From positions 173,733 to 237,732 of the forward strand of contig SUZK01000004.1 in the NCBI GenBank assembly GCA_015059955.1: 64,000 nucleotides of DNA, in the 5' to 3' direction. Positions 1 to 9,190 of this stretch are shown here, piece after piece. The notes under the pieces were generated by a model. The model had not been told where the DNA came from, made no database searches, and saw only the letters and a program-made list of their open reading frames with translations. A program made the position numbers and the translations under genes. The stretch's first letter is position 1; every line of letters starts with the position of its first letter. The DNA comes from Rikenellaceae bacterium (GTDB taxonomy: Bacteria > Bacteroidota > Bacteroidia > Bacteroidales > Rikenellaceae).

Positions 1-1
1 G

Positions 2-457
2 CTGCAGCTGGGTGCTACAACACCTTCGGGCGATATGGAGCACGAGGTAGACTGCACCTACCCTACGGAGCATATCACACGCGAGATGGTTGAGGCGGCG
101 CTACAATCACTCACGGGCGAGCGCGACCAGCTACCACCGCTCTACTCCGCCAAGAAGATACAGGGTGTCCGCGCCTATGAGTTTGCGCGTGCTGGCGAGG
201 AGGTGGAGCTTAAGAGAGCACATATCAACATCTACGCAATGGAGCTTCTTGAGTGGGATATGCCCCGCATAAAGATACGCGTAGAGTGCAGCAAAGGCAC
301 CTATATCCGCTCTTTGGCATTCGAGATTGGCGAGGCACTAAATAGTGGTGCTTATCTTAGCTCGTTGCGCCGCACTCGCAGTGGTGCTTTCGATGTTACG
401 CAGGCACATACTCTCGACAACTTTATGGAAAAGTTGCACGAATGTGAAACAAAATAG
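2..457 (+). CDS. truB: tRNA pseudouridine(55) synthase TruB, C-terminal part (cut by window start)
   Basis: TruB makes pseudouridine 55 in the T-loop of tRNAs in the cytoplasm. The reading frame is open to the window edge, and the first residues read LQLGATTPSGDMEHEVD, matching the family stretch just after the catalytic region. The motifs LPPLYSAKKIQGVRAYE and KGTYIRSLAFEIG are typical TruB signatures. The N-terminal part with the catalytic Asp lies outside the window, so the ATG at 35 is internal and not the true start. The gene is followed 50 bases later by queA, another tRNA modification gene, so the two are probably co-transcribed. Identification is firm; only completeness is unknown. 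Confidence 0.93.
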   Translation: MQLGATTPSGDMEHEVDCTYPTEHITREMVEAALQSLTGERDQLPPLYSAKKIQGVRAYEFARAGEEVELKRAHINIYAMELLEWDMPRIKIRVECSKGTYIRSLAFEIGEALNSGAYLSSLRRTRSGAFDVTQAHTLDNFMEKLHECETK

Positions 458-507
458 CGAGTTTTGCGTATATAGTTTGATTGTTACACGCTTTTTTTGA
501 GAAATAT

Positions 508-1557
508 ATGAAGTTATCGCAGTATGGTTACGAGTTCACGCAGGATATGATTGCCAAGTATCCTACGACGAACCGTGACGATGCACGCCTTATGGTGTTG
601 CACCGCTCGACTGGCGAGATCGAGCACCGAGTGTTCAAAGATATTATCGAGTACTTCGACGAGAAGGATATGTTCGTCTTCAACGACACCAAGGTCTTTC
701 CTGCACGTCTTCAGGGCTGTAAGGAGAAGACAGGTGCAGACATCGAGATCTTCCTGCTCCGAGAGCTCAACCGCGAGTTGCGCCTATGGGATGTGTTGGT
801 AGACCCAGCACGTAAGATACGTATAGGCAACAAGTTATACTTCGGCAACGATGAGCTTATGGGTGCCGAGGTTATCGACAATACGACATCACGCGGCCGC
901 ACACTTCGCTTCCTCTTCGACGGCTCGTACGAGGAGTTCAAGGAGGCACTCTACAACCTCGGTGAGACCCCACTACCACGCTGGGTACGCGAGAAGGTAG
1001 AGCCCGAGGATGAGGAGTGGTATCAGACAATATACGCCAAGAATGAGGGTGCTGTGGCAGCACCTACGGCAGGTCTTCACTTCTCGAAGCACCTTCTTAA
1101 GCGCATGGAAATCAAGGGTATAGATAGCACCTTTATCACCCTCCACGTGGGTCTTGGCAACTTCCGCACCGTGGATGTTGAGGATCTCTCGAAGCACAAG
1201 ATGGACTCCGAGCAGTTTATAATCTCACCAGAGGCTGTTGAGACCATCAATGCCGCCAAGCGTGATGGTCACAAGGTTGTCGCTATCGGCACCACCGTTA
1301 TGCGCGCCATGGAGACCGCCGTGTCTGTTGGTGGCATGCTCAAGCCTATGGAGGGCTGGACCAACAAGTTTATCTTCCACCCCTACCAGTTTACCGCTGC
1401 CGATGCCTTCGTATCGAACTTCCACCTCCCCTACTCAACACAGTTGATGATGGTAGCAGCGTTTGGTGGCTACGACATGGTTATGAATGCCTACAATATT
1501 GCTCGTGAGGAGGGTTACCGTTTTGGCACCTACGGCGATGCGATGTTGATTTTGTAG
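508..1557 (+). CDS. queA: S-adenosylmethionine:tRNA ribosyltransferase-isomerase QueA
   Basis: QueA transfers and isomerises the ribosyl group of SAM onto 7-aminomethyl-7-deazaguanine in tRNA, forming epoxyqueuosine at wobble position 34. The 349-residue product has the family start [10 protein letters not shown], the motif [13 protein letters not shown], and the C-terminal stretches [26 protein letters not shown] and [14 protein letters not shown]. The frame stays open upstream to a TTG at 481, but family members start at MKLS, so the ATG at 508 is preferred. It follows truB closely. Length and motifs are normal for the family. Confidence 0.96.
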   Translation: MKLSQYGYEFTQDMIAKYPTTNRDDARLMVLHRSTGEIEHRVFKDIIEYFDEKDMFVFNDTKVFPARLQGCKEKTGADIEIFLLRELNRELRLWDVLVDPARKIRIGNKLYFGNDELMGAEVIDNTTSRGRTLRFLFDGSYEEFKEALYNLGETPLPRWVREKVEPEDEEWYQTIYAKNEGAVAAPTAGLHFSKHLLKRMEIKGIDSTFITLHVGLGNFRTVDVEDLSKHKMDSEQFIISPEAVETINAAKRDGHKVVAIGTTVMRAMETAVSVGGMLKPMEGWTNKFIFHPYQFTAADAFVSNFHLPYSTQLMMVAAFGGYDMVMNAYNIAREEGYRFGTYGDAMLIL

Positions 1558-1568
1558 AAAAAATTTAC

Positions 1569-1576
1569 TATATTTG
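1569..1576 (+). promoter_or_regulatory. -7 promoter element TATATTTG
   Basis: TATATTTG fits the Bacteroidetes -7 consensus TAnnTTTG and lies about 20 bases upstream of the GT5 gene ATG at 1597, overlapping the region just past the queA stop. This is an inference from consensus and position only. Confidence 0.55.
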
Positions 1577-1596
1577 CAGTTGTAAATTGCGGTATT

Positions 1597-2403
1597 ATGG
1601 CAAAGAACAAAATATTGTACGTCTGTCAGGAGATAGCCCCCTATCTTCCTGAGAACGAGCTCTCGAAGTTGAGCCTTGAGATGGCCCGACAGATGCAGGA
1701 GCGCGGAGCAGAGGTACGCACCTTTATGCCTCGCTATGGCTGTATCAACGAGCGCCGAAACCAGCTCCATGAGGTTATCCGCCTGTCGGGTATGAACCTC
1801 ATAATCAACGATAATGACCATCAGCTCATTATCAAGGTTGCCTCTATCCCTGCTGCTCGTATTCAGATATATTTCATCGATAACGACGACTACTTCGCAC
1901 GTCGTGCCATCCTCAATGATGAGGCTGGCATGCCCTTTGAGGATAACGACGACCGCGCCATCTTCTTTGCACGCGGCATGCTCGAGACGGTGAAGAAGCT
2001 ACGCTGGACACCCACCGTCGTGCACTGCCACGGTTGGTTCTCGGCCATCGTGCCTATGTATCTGAAGAAGGTATTTTATGACGACCCTCTCTTCCGCGAT
2101 GTGAAGATTGTATTGTCGTTGGGCGACGATAAGTTTGATGGCATGCTTGCCGAGGGCTTCAAGCAGAAGCTTGAGGGTGAGGGCATTATGGATAGTGCGA
2201 TGAAGATTTTGGAGGAGCCCTCATACGAAAATCTATATCGCTACGTTATTGAGTATGCCGACGGTATCGTTGTGACCTCGGCAAATGCTGATAAGGAGCT
2301 TGTGGAGTACGCACGTAGCCGCGGCAAGCACGTGTTGGACTACGTGGAGTGCGACACAAAGGAGCTCTTTGATAACTATTATAAGTTCTATGATGAGTTA
2401 TAG
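1597..2403 (+). CDS. Glycogen/starch synthase-like protein, GT5 N-terminal domain only
   Basis: The 268-residue product resembles the N-terminal Rossmann domain of GT5 glycogen synthases: ILYVCQEIAPYLPE at the start, then RGAEVRTFMPRYGCINERR and VVHCHGWFSAIVPMYLKK. Full-length glycogen synthases have about 480-550 residues and a second, nucleotide-sugar-binding domain that is absent here. The C-terminus ends cleanly at its own stop rather than in a frameshift. Its last codons overlap the start of the DUF4270 gene, so the two are translationally coupled. A missing donor-binding domain makes ordinary glycogen synthase activity doubtful; a binding or regulatory role is possible but unproven. It has its own promoter-like element. 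Confidence 0.8.
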   Translation: MAKNKILYVCQEIAPYLPENELSKLSLEMARQMQERGAEVRTFMPRYGCINERRNQLHEVIRLSGMNLIINDNDHQLIIKVASIPAARIQIYFIDNDDYFARRAILNDEAGMPFEDNDDRAIFFARGMLETVKKLRWTPTVVHCHGWFSAIVPMYLKKVFYDDPLFRDVKIVLSLGDDKFDGMLAEGFKQKLEGEGIMDSAMKILEEPSYENLYRYVIEYADGIVVTSANADKELVEYARSRGKHVLDYVECDTKELFDNYYKFYDEL

Positions 2404-4033
2404 AGGTCTTGCGGCATATGTTGCTACGCTTATGGTTGTGGCTCAGGCTCTTGTGGGTTGTACCACAGAGGTTGACTACACCTTAGGCTCGGAGTTCGTG
2501 CCTACCGACCAGAAGATGGAGCTGCATCGTCGCGTATACGAGGGTGGCAAGGTATATATTGACAACCTTGAGGAGAATCTGAAGATGAGCACCACGCGAC
2601 TCTACCAGACAGACTCTATCCGATCGTCAAACCTCGACTACGTATACTTCGGTCGCGAGCATAGCGACATATATGGCACGCGCCGTGCGGGCTTCATGTC
2701 ACAAGTTCTCTTTGGCTCGAAGCTCGACGAGGAGTATGGTTGGGGCTATCGTCCTATCTTCGACTCGATGCAGATGGCGTTGTACGTTTCTGATTTCCAT
2801 GGTGATACCATTACCAAGCAGCGCTTCAACGTCTACGAGATAGTCTCTAACGACTATATAGAGAGCCACAAGGATAGCATCTTCTATATCAACTTCGACC
2901 CATCGAACTACATCTCTAAGGAGCCTATCTTTACCTTCGACTACCCCGACCAGGAGCGCGGTGTATATGTAGGTGATTTGGATAACCCCGTGGCGCAATT
3001 TGTCACACTTCAGCATACCGAGGCTACCAACGAGTATGTCTCACGCTTGATGTTCACCACCAAGGAGGATCTCGACAAAAACGAGAACTACGGTAAGGAT
3101 ATTGACAAGATTTATGAGCAGGGCAATGAGGAGGAGTTCGTACGTCGCATCCGAGGTATATATGTAGAGCCTGCGGATGGAGGTACGGGTGAGGGTGCTA
3201 TGTTCGCCACCGACGTTGAGAACACGGCCCTTGTGTTATACGCACGTAGCCGCTACAAGGAGGATCCTACGATTATCAAGGATACCACCATCATGTCGTA
3301 TAACTTCTACATCAACCCCACGCAGTATGATGTTAAGGCTGGTAACGTATCTCTGTCGACAGTCAAGCATGAGCTGAGTGATGATATGAAGACGTTGGTT
3401 GATGCTGGCGACGATATTACGGTTAGCTATGTCGATGGCATGGGTGGCGTTGTCACCGAGCTACGCTTCACCGACGAGTTTATCCAGTCGCTTGCCGACA
3501 TCGCGCTATCAAAGCCAAACGCCGTAGTATCGGTAAACCAGGCACGCATGTCGATATACCTCGATGGCTCATCGTACGACTACAACACGATAGACCCATT
3601 GAAGATGGCCGAGATTATGAATAACTCGATGCCTCGCTTGGGCCTATATACTCGCTACGGAGGTATTGATGCAAACAAGAGTAATATCATCGCTATTTCG
3701 GACTACGCCTACACTAAGGAGGGTAGCATTGTTCTCGACTACGATGGTAATTTGAACCGCTCGCTCGGCTGCTATACGATGGATATCTCGACACATATCC
3801 AGTCGTTGATGATGGCCGCCGCGGATAACCTCAAGGAGGATGGTAAGAGTGTAGATTTTGAGAAGTTCAACACCGATACCAACCTGTTGTGCTACCGCAG
3901 GATATACATAGCACCTGCCGCCGACCAGCTCTTTGGCTTCAACCGCCAGGCGATATTTGGTGGCGAGGGTGAGGTTGTCGACGCCACCGATGCGCCGATT
4001 ACGCTTGATTTAACATATACTATTGTATATTAG
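2390..4033 (+). CDS. DUF4270 family lipoprotein
   Basis: The start at 2390 (MMSYRGLAAYVATLMVVAQ) gives a short signal peptide with a lipobox ending ALVGC, so the mature protein should be lipid-anchored at the cell envelope. Upstream in-frame codons are only the shadow of the GT5 gene. After the lipobox comes TEVDYTLGSEFVPTDQKM, typical of DUF4270 proteins, and a beta-rich extracytoplasmic chain of about 520 residues follows. The function of the family is not known. The gene overlaps the GT5 ORF by 14 bases, a pairing I recall from other Bacteroidales. A weak hairpin follows the stop. Confidence 0.85.
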   Translation: MMSYRGLAAYVATLMVVAQALVGCTTEVDYTLGSEFVPTDQKMELHRRVYEGGKVYIDNLEENLKMSTTRLYQTDSIRSSNLDYVYFGREHSDIYGTRRAGFMSQVLFGSKLDEEYGWGYRPIFDSMQMALYVSDFHGDTITKQRFNVYEIVSNDYIESHKDSIFYINFDPSNYISKEPIFTFDYPDQERGVYVGDLDNPVAQFVTLQHTEATNEYVSRLMFTTKEDLDKNENYGKDIDKIYEQGNEEEFVRRIRGIYVEPADGGTGEGAMFATDVENTALVLYARSRYKEDPTIIKDTTIMSYNFYINPTQYDVKAGNVSLSTVKHELSDDMKTLVDAGDDITVSYVDGMGGVVTELRFTDEFIQSLADIALSKPNAVVSVNQARMSIYLDGSSYDYNTIDPLKMAEIMNNSMPRLGLYTRYGGIDANKSNIIAISDYAYTKEGSIVLDYDGNLNRSLGCYTMDISTHIQSLMMAAADNLKEDGKSVDFEKFNTDTNLLCYRRIYIAPAADQLFGFNRQAIFGGEGEVVDATDAPITLDLTYTIVY

Positions 4034-4065
4034 CAAGATAGTATAAAGATAATGTATTTTTAGCG

Positions 4066-4091
4066 AACCTAAGTCATGATGCTTAGGTTTT
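4066..4091 (+). terminator. Weak hairpin terminator after the DUF4270 gene
   Basis: AACCTAAG (4066-4073) pairs with CTTAGGTT (4082-4089) around an 8-base loop, followed by only four T. It is a plausible weak terminator or partial barrier before topA. Confidence 0.4.
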
Positions 4092-4116
4092 GCTGTGAAG
4101 ATAAGAAAGAGTATAG

Positions 4117-6420
4117 ATGCAGGAGAATTTAGTTATTGTTGAGTCCCCCGCCAAGGCAAAGACCATCGAGCGCTTCTTAGGCAAGGAGTATATGGTTAAG
4201 TCGAGTTTTGGTCACATCCGCGATTTGGCGAAGAAGGGGCTTGGTATAGACCTCGATAATGAGTTTGAACCACTATATGAGATTCCCGATGATAAGCGCA
4301 AGCTTGTAGATGAGCTCACGCGCCTATCACGTAGTGCCAAGACCGTATGGTTGGCATCCGATGAGGACCGCGAGGGAGAGGCTATCGCTTGGCACCTCGC
4401 CAAGGTGTTGAACTTGCCTATCGACCGCACGAAGCGTATCGTCTTCCACGAGATTACGCAGCGCGCCATCGTCAACGCCATCGAGAATCCACGTACTATC
4501 GACATGAACCTCGTCAACGCGCAGCAGGCACGCCGTGTCCTCGACCGCCTTGTAGGCTTCGAGCTCTCGCCAGTGCTCTGGAAAAAGGTGCGCCCAGCAC
4601 TCTCAGCAGGCCGCGTGCAGAGCGTTGCCGTGCGCCTTATCGTTGAGCGCGAGCGCGAGATAATATCATTCAAGTCGACCGCCACATATCGTGTTGTAGG
4701 CCAGTTCTACGTTACAAACGACCCCTCAAAGACCCTCTTCAAGGCTACCCTCTCGCGAGGTTTCGAGAAGAGAGAGGAGGCGGAGCAGTTCCTACACGAC
4801 TGCATCGGCGAGGAGTTCGTCGTTGGCAAAATCGAGGAGAAGCCTGTACAGCGCTACGCCGCTGCACCATTCACCACCTCGACGCTTCAGCAGGAGGCAG
4901 GCCGCAAGCTCGGCATGAGCGTATCACAGACGATGTCCGTAGCACAGCGCCTCTACGAGCAGGGTCTTATCACCTATATGCGTACCGACTCGGTGAACCT
5001 CTCGCAGATGGCTATCACACAGTGTAAGAATGAGATTACACGCCTCTTTGGCGCCAAGTACTCATACCCACATAACTACAAAACGAAGTCTAAGGGCGCG
5101 CAGGAGGCACACGAGGCCATACGTCCTTCGTATATCGAGCGCCACGAGATTGATGGTACCGCTGCCGAGAAGCGCCTCTACGACCTTATCTGGAAGCGCA
5201 CGGTAGCATCACAGATGGTACCTGCGGAGTTGGACCGCACACAGATTGTCGTGGATATGAAGCGTCGCTCGGAGCAGTTTACCGCAATGGGAGAGGTTGT
5301 CCGCTTCGATGGCTTCATGCGCCTATACTCTGAGGCTACCGACGAGGATGCGGTGCAGGAGGGCGAGGGTGGCATCCTTCCAAAGATGGCTGTGGGCGAT
5401 ATGCTCACCGCAACAACCATCACCGCCGCCGAGCGCTATACTCAGGCCCCAACACGCTACAATGAGGCGGCCCTCGTGAAGCGCCTTGAGGAGCTTGGCA
5501 TCGGCCGTCCTTCGACATACGCACCTACAATCACGACAATCATGAACCGTGGCTATGTCGTGAAGCAGAACCGCGATGGCCAGAAGCGCCAGACAGAGCA
5601 GCTCACGCTAAGCAACGGCAAGATTACGGCGAAGATGGTTACAGAGAGCTATGGCAAGGAGAAGAGCCGCTTGGCACCTACCGACATAGGTATGGTTGTC
5701 AACGACTACTTAGAGTCACAGTTCTCAACAATCATGGACTACCACTTTACGGCAAACGTCGAGAAGGAGTTCGACCGCATTGCCGAGGGTGAGATTACAT
5801 GGCATACTATGATTAACGACTTCTATGCCCCCTTCCACCAGCTTGTCGACGCTGCTGTGGGCACACAGACAGACCGCTCGCAGAATGCCACACGCGTGCT
5901 CGGCGTAGACCCCAAGACTGGCTTCACGGTAAAGGCTCGTATCGGCCGCTATGGCCCTATGGTTGAGCTTGAGGGCAAGGATGGCGAGAAGGGTCAGTTT
6001 GCATCACTCAAGAAGGGTCAGCTCATAGAGTCTATAACCCTTGAGGAGGCTCTCGAGCTATTTGCGCTACCACGTAACCTCGGCGATATGGATGGTGAGC
6101 CACTGATGGTTGGTGTTGGCAAGTTTGGCCCATATGTGCGCCATGGCAAGACCTTCGCATCGCTTACGAAGAGCGACGACCCATATACTATCACACGCGA
6201 GCGTGCCGAGGAGCTGTTGCGCGAGAGCCGCGAGAAGCAGAAGGCAGCAACCACCCCACTGCGTACCTTCAGCGAGGATGCGGCAATGGTGATTAAGAGT
6301 GGTGTGTATGGCCCATATATCGCATATAACGGCAAGAACTATCGTCTGCCCAAGGGGGCTAAGGTCGATAGCTTGACATATACCGACTGCCAGCGCATCG
6401 TGGCAAAGACAAAGAAATAG
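4117..6420 (+). CDS. topA: DNA topoisomerase I (type IA)
   Basis: TopA relaxes negative supercoils by breaking one strand through a 5'-phosphotyrosine link. The Toprim domain is at about residues 3-130 (NLVIVESPAKAKTIERFLG, then LASDEDREGEAIAWHL with the metal-binding acidic residues). The active-site Tyr sits in QGLITYMRTDS at about residue 290. The last 150 residues hold three glycine/tyrosine repeats (GRYGPMV, GKFGPYV, GVYGPYIAYNGKNY) of the TopoI C-terminal repeat type, in place of the tetracysteine zinc fingers of the E. coli enzyme. Length of 767 residues fits Bacteroidales TopA. Confidence 0.97.
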   Translation: MQENLVIVESPAKAKTIERFLGKEYMVKSSFGHIRDLAKKGLGIDLDNEFEPLYEIPDDKRKLVDELTRLSRSAKTVWLASDEDREGEAIAWHLAKVLNLPIDRTKRIVFHEITQRAIVNAIENPRTIDMNLVNAQQARRVLDRLVGFELSPVLWKKVRPALSAGRVQSVAVRLIVEREREIISFKSTATYRVVGQFYVTNDPSKTLFKATLSRGFEKREEAEQFLHDCIGEEFVVGKIEEKPVQRYAAAPFTTSTLQQEAGRKLGMSVSQTMSVAQRLYEQGLITYMRTDSVNLSQMAITQCKNEITRLFGAKYSYPHNYKTKSKGAQEAHEAIRPSYIERHEIDGTAAEKRLYDLIWKRTVASQMVPAELDRTQIVVDMKRRSEQFTAMGEVVRFDGFMRLYSEATDEDAVQEGEGGILPKMAVGDMLTATTITAAERYTQAPTRYNEAALVKRLEELGIGRPSTYAPTITTIMNRGYVVKQNRDGQKRQTEQLTLSNGKITAKMVTESYGKEKSRLAPTDIGMVVNDYLESQFSTIMDYHFTANVEKEFDRIAEGEITWHTMINDFYAPFHQLVDAAVGTQTDRSQNATRVLGVDPKTGFTVKARIGRYGPMVELEGKDGEKGQFASLKKGQLIESITLEEALELFALPRNLGDMDGEPLMVGVGKFGPYVRHGKTFASLTKSDDPYTITRERAEELLRESREKQKAATTPLRTFSEDAAMVIKSGVYGPYIAYNGKNYRLPKGAKVDSLTYTDCQRIVAKTKK

Positions 6421-6480
6421 ACAGACAGCAAGATTTGTAAAGACGATATAATTATTTATTTACCTTAAAACTTTATTATC

Positions 6481-7668
6481 ATGAAGAAGATTGTTTTGTT
6501 GGTGGCTCTCGCCTGTGTAGGCTTCGCGGCAAAGGCACAGGAGACAAATCCAGAGTTCACCGTAGTGAAGGAGAACCCTATCACAAGCATCAAGAACCAG
6601 AACCAGGCTGGTACTTGCTGGTGCTACTCATCATTGGCATTCATCGAGTCAGAGCTTTTGCGTATGGGCAAGGGCGAGTACGACTTCTCGGAGATGTACA
6701 TTGTTCACAACACCTACCTTGACCGTGCAGATAAGGCTGTTCGCACACACGGTGATGTATCATTCTCACAGGGTGGTTCGTTCTACGACGTTATCTACGG
6801 TATGGAGGCATTTGGTCTTGTTCCAGAGGCAGAGATGCGTCCAGGTGTTATGTATGGCCAGGAGCTCAGCAACCACAATGAGCTATCGGCTGTTAGCGAC
6901 GCTGTAGTAGCAGCTATCGCTAAGGGTAAGCACCGTAGCTTGCAGGTAGACCCTGAGGGTCAGCCACTTTGGAAGAAGACCATCGAGGCTATCCACGACA
7001 TCTACCTCGGCGTACGCCCTGAGAAGTTCACCTACAACGGCAAGGAGTACACTCCTAAGTCATTCTACGAGTCATTGGGCTTGAACGCTGACGACTATGT
7101 ATCGTTGACCTCATACACCCACCACCCATTCTACGAGTCATTTGTACTCGAGATTCAGGACAACTGGCGTTGGGCTAAGTCGTACAACCTCCCTATCGAC
7201 GAGCTTATGGAGGTATTCGACAACGCTATCATGGAGGGTTACACCATCGCTTGGGGTAGCGACGTTAGCGAGAAGGGCTTTACTCGTCAGGGTACAGCAG
7301 TTCTTCCAGACGAGTCTAAGGGCGCAGACCTCCAGGGCTCGGATATGGCTAAGTGGCTCAACCTAAGCGAGGATGAGAAGAAGAATACTCCACGTCCATC
7401 AGCTGAGAAGTGGTGCACACAGGAGGCGCGTCAGATTGCTTACGACAACTGGGAGACTACCGATGACCACGGTATGCAGATCTACGGTATCGCAAAGGAT
7501 CAGAACGGCACTGAGTACTATATGGTTAAGAACTCATGGGGCGAGGCTGGTACTTACAAGGGTATCTGGTATGCATCTAAGGCATTCGTTCGCTACAAGA
7601 CTATGAACATCATCGTTCACAAGGATGCCCTTCCAAAGGATATCCGCAAGAAGCTCGGCTTGAAATAA
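6481..7668 (+). CDS. Secreted C1B cysteine peptidase (bleomycin hydrolase/PepC-like)
   Basis: A signal peptide (MKKIVLLVALACVGFAAKAQ, cut after AQ) leads a 395-residue papain-fold peptidase. The oxyanion Gln and nucleophile lie in NQNQAGTCWCYS (Cys46), the catalytic His in TDDHGMQIYGIA and the Asn in YMVKNSWGEAG. This arrangement and the long insert between Cys and His match the C1B (PepC/bleomycin hydrolase) family. PepC is usually cytoplasmic; the signal peptide here points to a periplasmic aminopeptidase-like role in peptide breakdown. A strong terminator follows, so it looks monocistronic. Confidence 0.92.
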   Translation: MKKIVLLVALACVGFAAKAQETNPEFTVVKENPITSIKNQNQAGTCWCYSSLAFIESELLRMGKGEYDFSEMYIVHNTYLDRADKAVRTHGDVSFSQGGSFYDVIYGMEAFGLVPEAEMRPGVMYGQELSNHNELSAVSDAVVAAIAKGKHRSLQVDPEGQPLWKKTIEAIHDIYLGVRPEKFTYNGKEYTPKSFYESLGLNADDYVSLTSYTHHPFYESFVLEIQDNWRWAKSYNLPIDELMEVFDNAIMEGYTIAWGSDVSEKGFTRQGTAVLPDESKGADLQGSDMAKWLNLSEDEKKNTPRPSAEKWCTQEARQIAYDNWETTDDHGMQIYGIAKDQNGTEYYMVKNSWGEAGTYKGIWYASKAFVRYKTMNIIVHKDALPKDIRKKLGLK

Positions 7669-7686
7669 GCCTTCATAGAGCTAAAG

Positions 7687-7714
7687 AAAATAGGGCCATG
7701 TGCCCTATTTTTTT
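7687..7714 (+). terminator. Rho-independent terminator after the C1B peptidase
   Basis: AAAATAGGGC (7687-7696) pairs with GCCCTATTTT (7702-7711) over a 5-base loop, and the stem runs into a T tract. The symmetrical A and T runs could let it work in both directions. Confidence 0.85.
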
Positions 7715-7779
7715 ATGCTCACATGTACGCTGATTAGCAATTTTTTAACAGAAAAACATACCGATTGTAATATTTTTAC

Positions 7780-7787
7780 TATCTTTG
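7780..7787 (+). promoter_or_regulatory. -7 promoter element TATCTTTG for rplY-pth
   Basis: TATCTTTG is the commonest form of the -7 element in this window. It leaves a leader of about 80 bases before rplY, long enough for leader-level control, although I see no recognised riboswitch in it. Confidence 0.7.
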
Positions 7788-7872
7788 CGGTCCAAAGCAG
7801 ATGTCTATGGGGGTGCGACTGACTATTGTACCTGAGTGGCATCGAAGTTAAACAATTAATTATTAAACAATT

Positions 7873-8433
7873 ATGAAGTCAATTCAGATTAACGGTACTG
7901 CACGTAACAACTTCGGTAAGAAGTACGCTAAGGCAGCACGTCGCGAGGGTATGGTACCTTGCATCGTTTATGGTGGTGGCGAGGAGAAGGCTTTCTCTAT
8001 CGACGCTAAGGAGCTCAACCAGCTCATCTACACTCCTAACTCATACATCGTAGAGCTCAACATCGACGGTGTTGTTGAGAAGGTTGTTATGCGCGAGGTT
8101 CAGTTCCACCCAGTTCGTGAGCAGGTTTTGCACGTAGATTTCTACCGTGTTCAGGAGGGCAAGCCTGTAGCTGTTAACGTTCCAGTACGCCTCACAGGTA
8201 ACGCTGAGGGTGTTAAGATTGGTGGTAAGCTCCAGCTTTCAGCTCGTAAGCTCACAGTTAAGGCTCTTGTTGAGTACATTCCTGATGAGATTGTTGTTGA
8301 CGTTACTCCTTTGAAGGTTGGTCAGACTATCTTCGTTGGCGACCTCAAGATGGAGAACCTCACCTTCGTTACTCCTGCAACCACTGCCGTTTGCGCCGTT
8401 CGCGTAACACGTGCTTCACGTGCAGCACAGTAA
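7873..8433 (+). CDS. rplY: 50S ribosomal protein L25/general stress protein Ctc
   Basis: The 186-residue protein has the N-terminal 5S rRNA-binding L25 domain (MKSIQINGTARNNFGKKYAKAARREGMVPCIVYGGG) and a C-terminal Ctc beta domain (about residues 95-180, with VDFYRVQEGKPVAVNVPVRLTG), so it is the long two-domain form. It binds 5S rRNA in the large subunit. Codon use is visibly biased toward highly expressed codons (repeated AAG, GTT, CTC), as expected for a ribosomal protein. It is followed 35 bases later by pth, a neighbour pair also common elsewhere. Confidence 0.96.
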   Translation: MKSIQINGTARNNFGKKYAKAARREGMVPCIVYGGGEEKAFSIDAKELNQLIYTPNSYIVELNIDGVVEKVVMREVQFHPVREQVLHVDFYRVQEGKPVAVNVPVRLTGNAEGVKIGGKLQLSARKLTVKALVEYIPDEIVVDVTPLKVGQTIFVGDLKMENLTFVTPATTAVCAVRVTRASRAAQ

Positions 8434-8468
8434 TTGGTAGTCAATATTCTGAGTAATACAGGATAGAG

Positions 8469-9032
8469 ATGAAATATCTTGTTGTAGGGTTGGGGAATAT
8501 AGGTGCAGAGTACGCCGCTACCCGCCACAACATAGGATTTAGAGTGTTGGATGCCTTGGCTGAGGCATCCAATATCTCTTTTACTACGGTACGTTATGGT
8601 GCTATGGCAACGCTGAAGCATCGTGGCCGCACGATACTTCTACTCAAGCCATCGACCTATATGAACCTATCGGGTAAGGCTGTCCGCTACTGGATGGAGC
8701 AGGAGCGCATACCACGCGAGAACCTGCTCGTTATCTCGGACGATATAGCCTTGCCATTCGGCACGTTCCGTATGCGTAAGAATGGCTCTGAGGGAGGCCA
8801 TAACGGCTTGAAGAGTATCACCGAGCTGCTTGGTGATAACCAGTATGCGCGCCTACGCTTTGGTGTTGGTGGCGACTTCCCCCGCGGCCATCAGGTGGAC
8901 TACGTCTTGGGAGATTTCTCGGATGAGGAGATTAAGGCTATGCCTGAGCGCTTGAAGTTGTTTGGCGACGCTGTGCTGTCGTTTGCATCCATTGGTGTTG
9001 ATCGAACGATGAATAGCTACAACGGCAAGTAA
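8469..9032 (+). CDS. pth: Peptidyl-tRNA hydrolase
   Basis: Pth frees tRNA from prematurely released peptidyl-tRNA. The 187-residue product has Asn10 and catalytic His20 in GLGNIGAEYAATRHNIGF, the substrate-binding Asn in KPSTYMNLSG, the Asp in LLVISDDIALPFG and the glycine-rich GSEGGHNGLKSI. It is downstream of rplY in one operon and ends in a terminator, then in a convergent spacer full of structured repeats. Confidence 0.97.
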   Translation: MKYLVVGLGNIGAEYAATRHNIGFRVLDALAEASNISFTTVRYGAMATLKHRGRTILLLKPSTYMNLSGKAVRYWMEQERIPRENLLVISDDIALPFGTFRMRKNGSEGGHNGLKSITELLGDNQYARLRFGVGGDFPRGHQVDYVLGDFSDEEIKAMPERLKLFGDAVLSFASIGVDRTMNSYNGK

Positions 9033-9057
9033 CGAGAAGATGCTTATATAATAATTC

Positions 9058-9084
9058 GGGTCGTACAAGCGTACGGCCCTTTTT
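9058..9084 (+). terminator. Rho-independent terminator after pth
   Basis: GGGTCGTAC (9058-9066) pairs with GTACGGCCC (9071-9079, one G-T wobble) over the tetraloop AAGC, followed by five T. Confidence 0.85.
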
Positions 9085-9140
9085 ATATAGGATGGCGAGC
9101 ACGATGACGACATAGTTGGATGTTTCTAATTGCACAAATC

Positions 9141-9189
9141 AATTTGTTGTTGGAAGGTTGTAGATGCAACGCTTATAAGCACTGCAACC
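9141..9189. repeat. Truncated copy (D) of the covarying stem element family
   Basis: Bases 9141-9170 match the left arm of element A at about three quarters of positions (shared AATTTGTTGT, then GAAGG and GTAGATG against GAAGGGGTTAGATG). The right arm is missing. What remains folds as GGTTGTAG with CTGCAACC around a small palindrome GCTTATAAGC. It looks like a deletion derivative just upstream of full copy A. Confidence 0.5.
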
Positions 9190-9190
9190 C

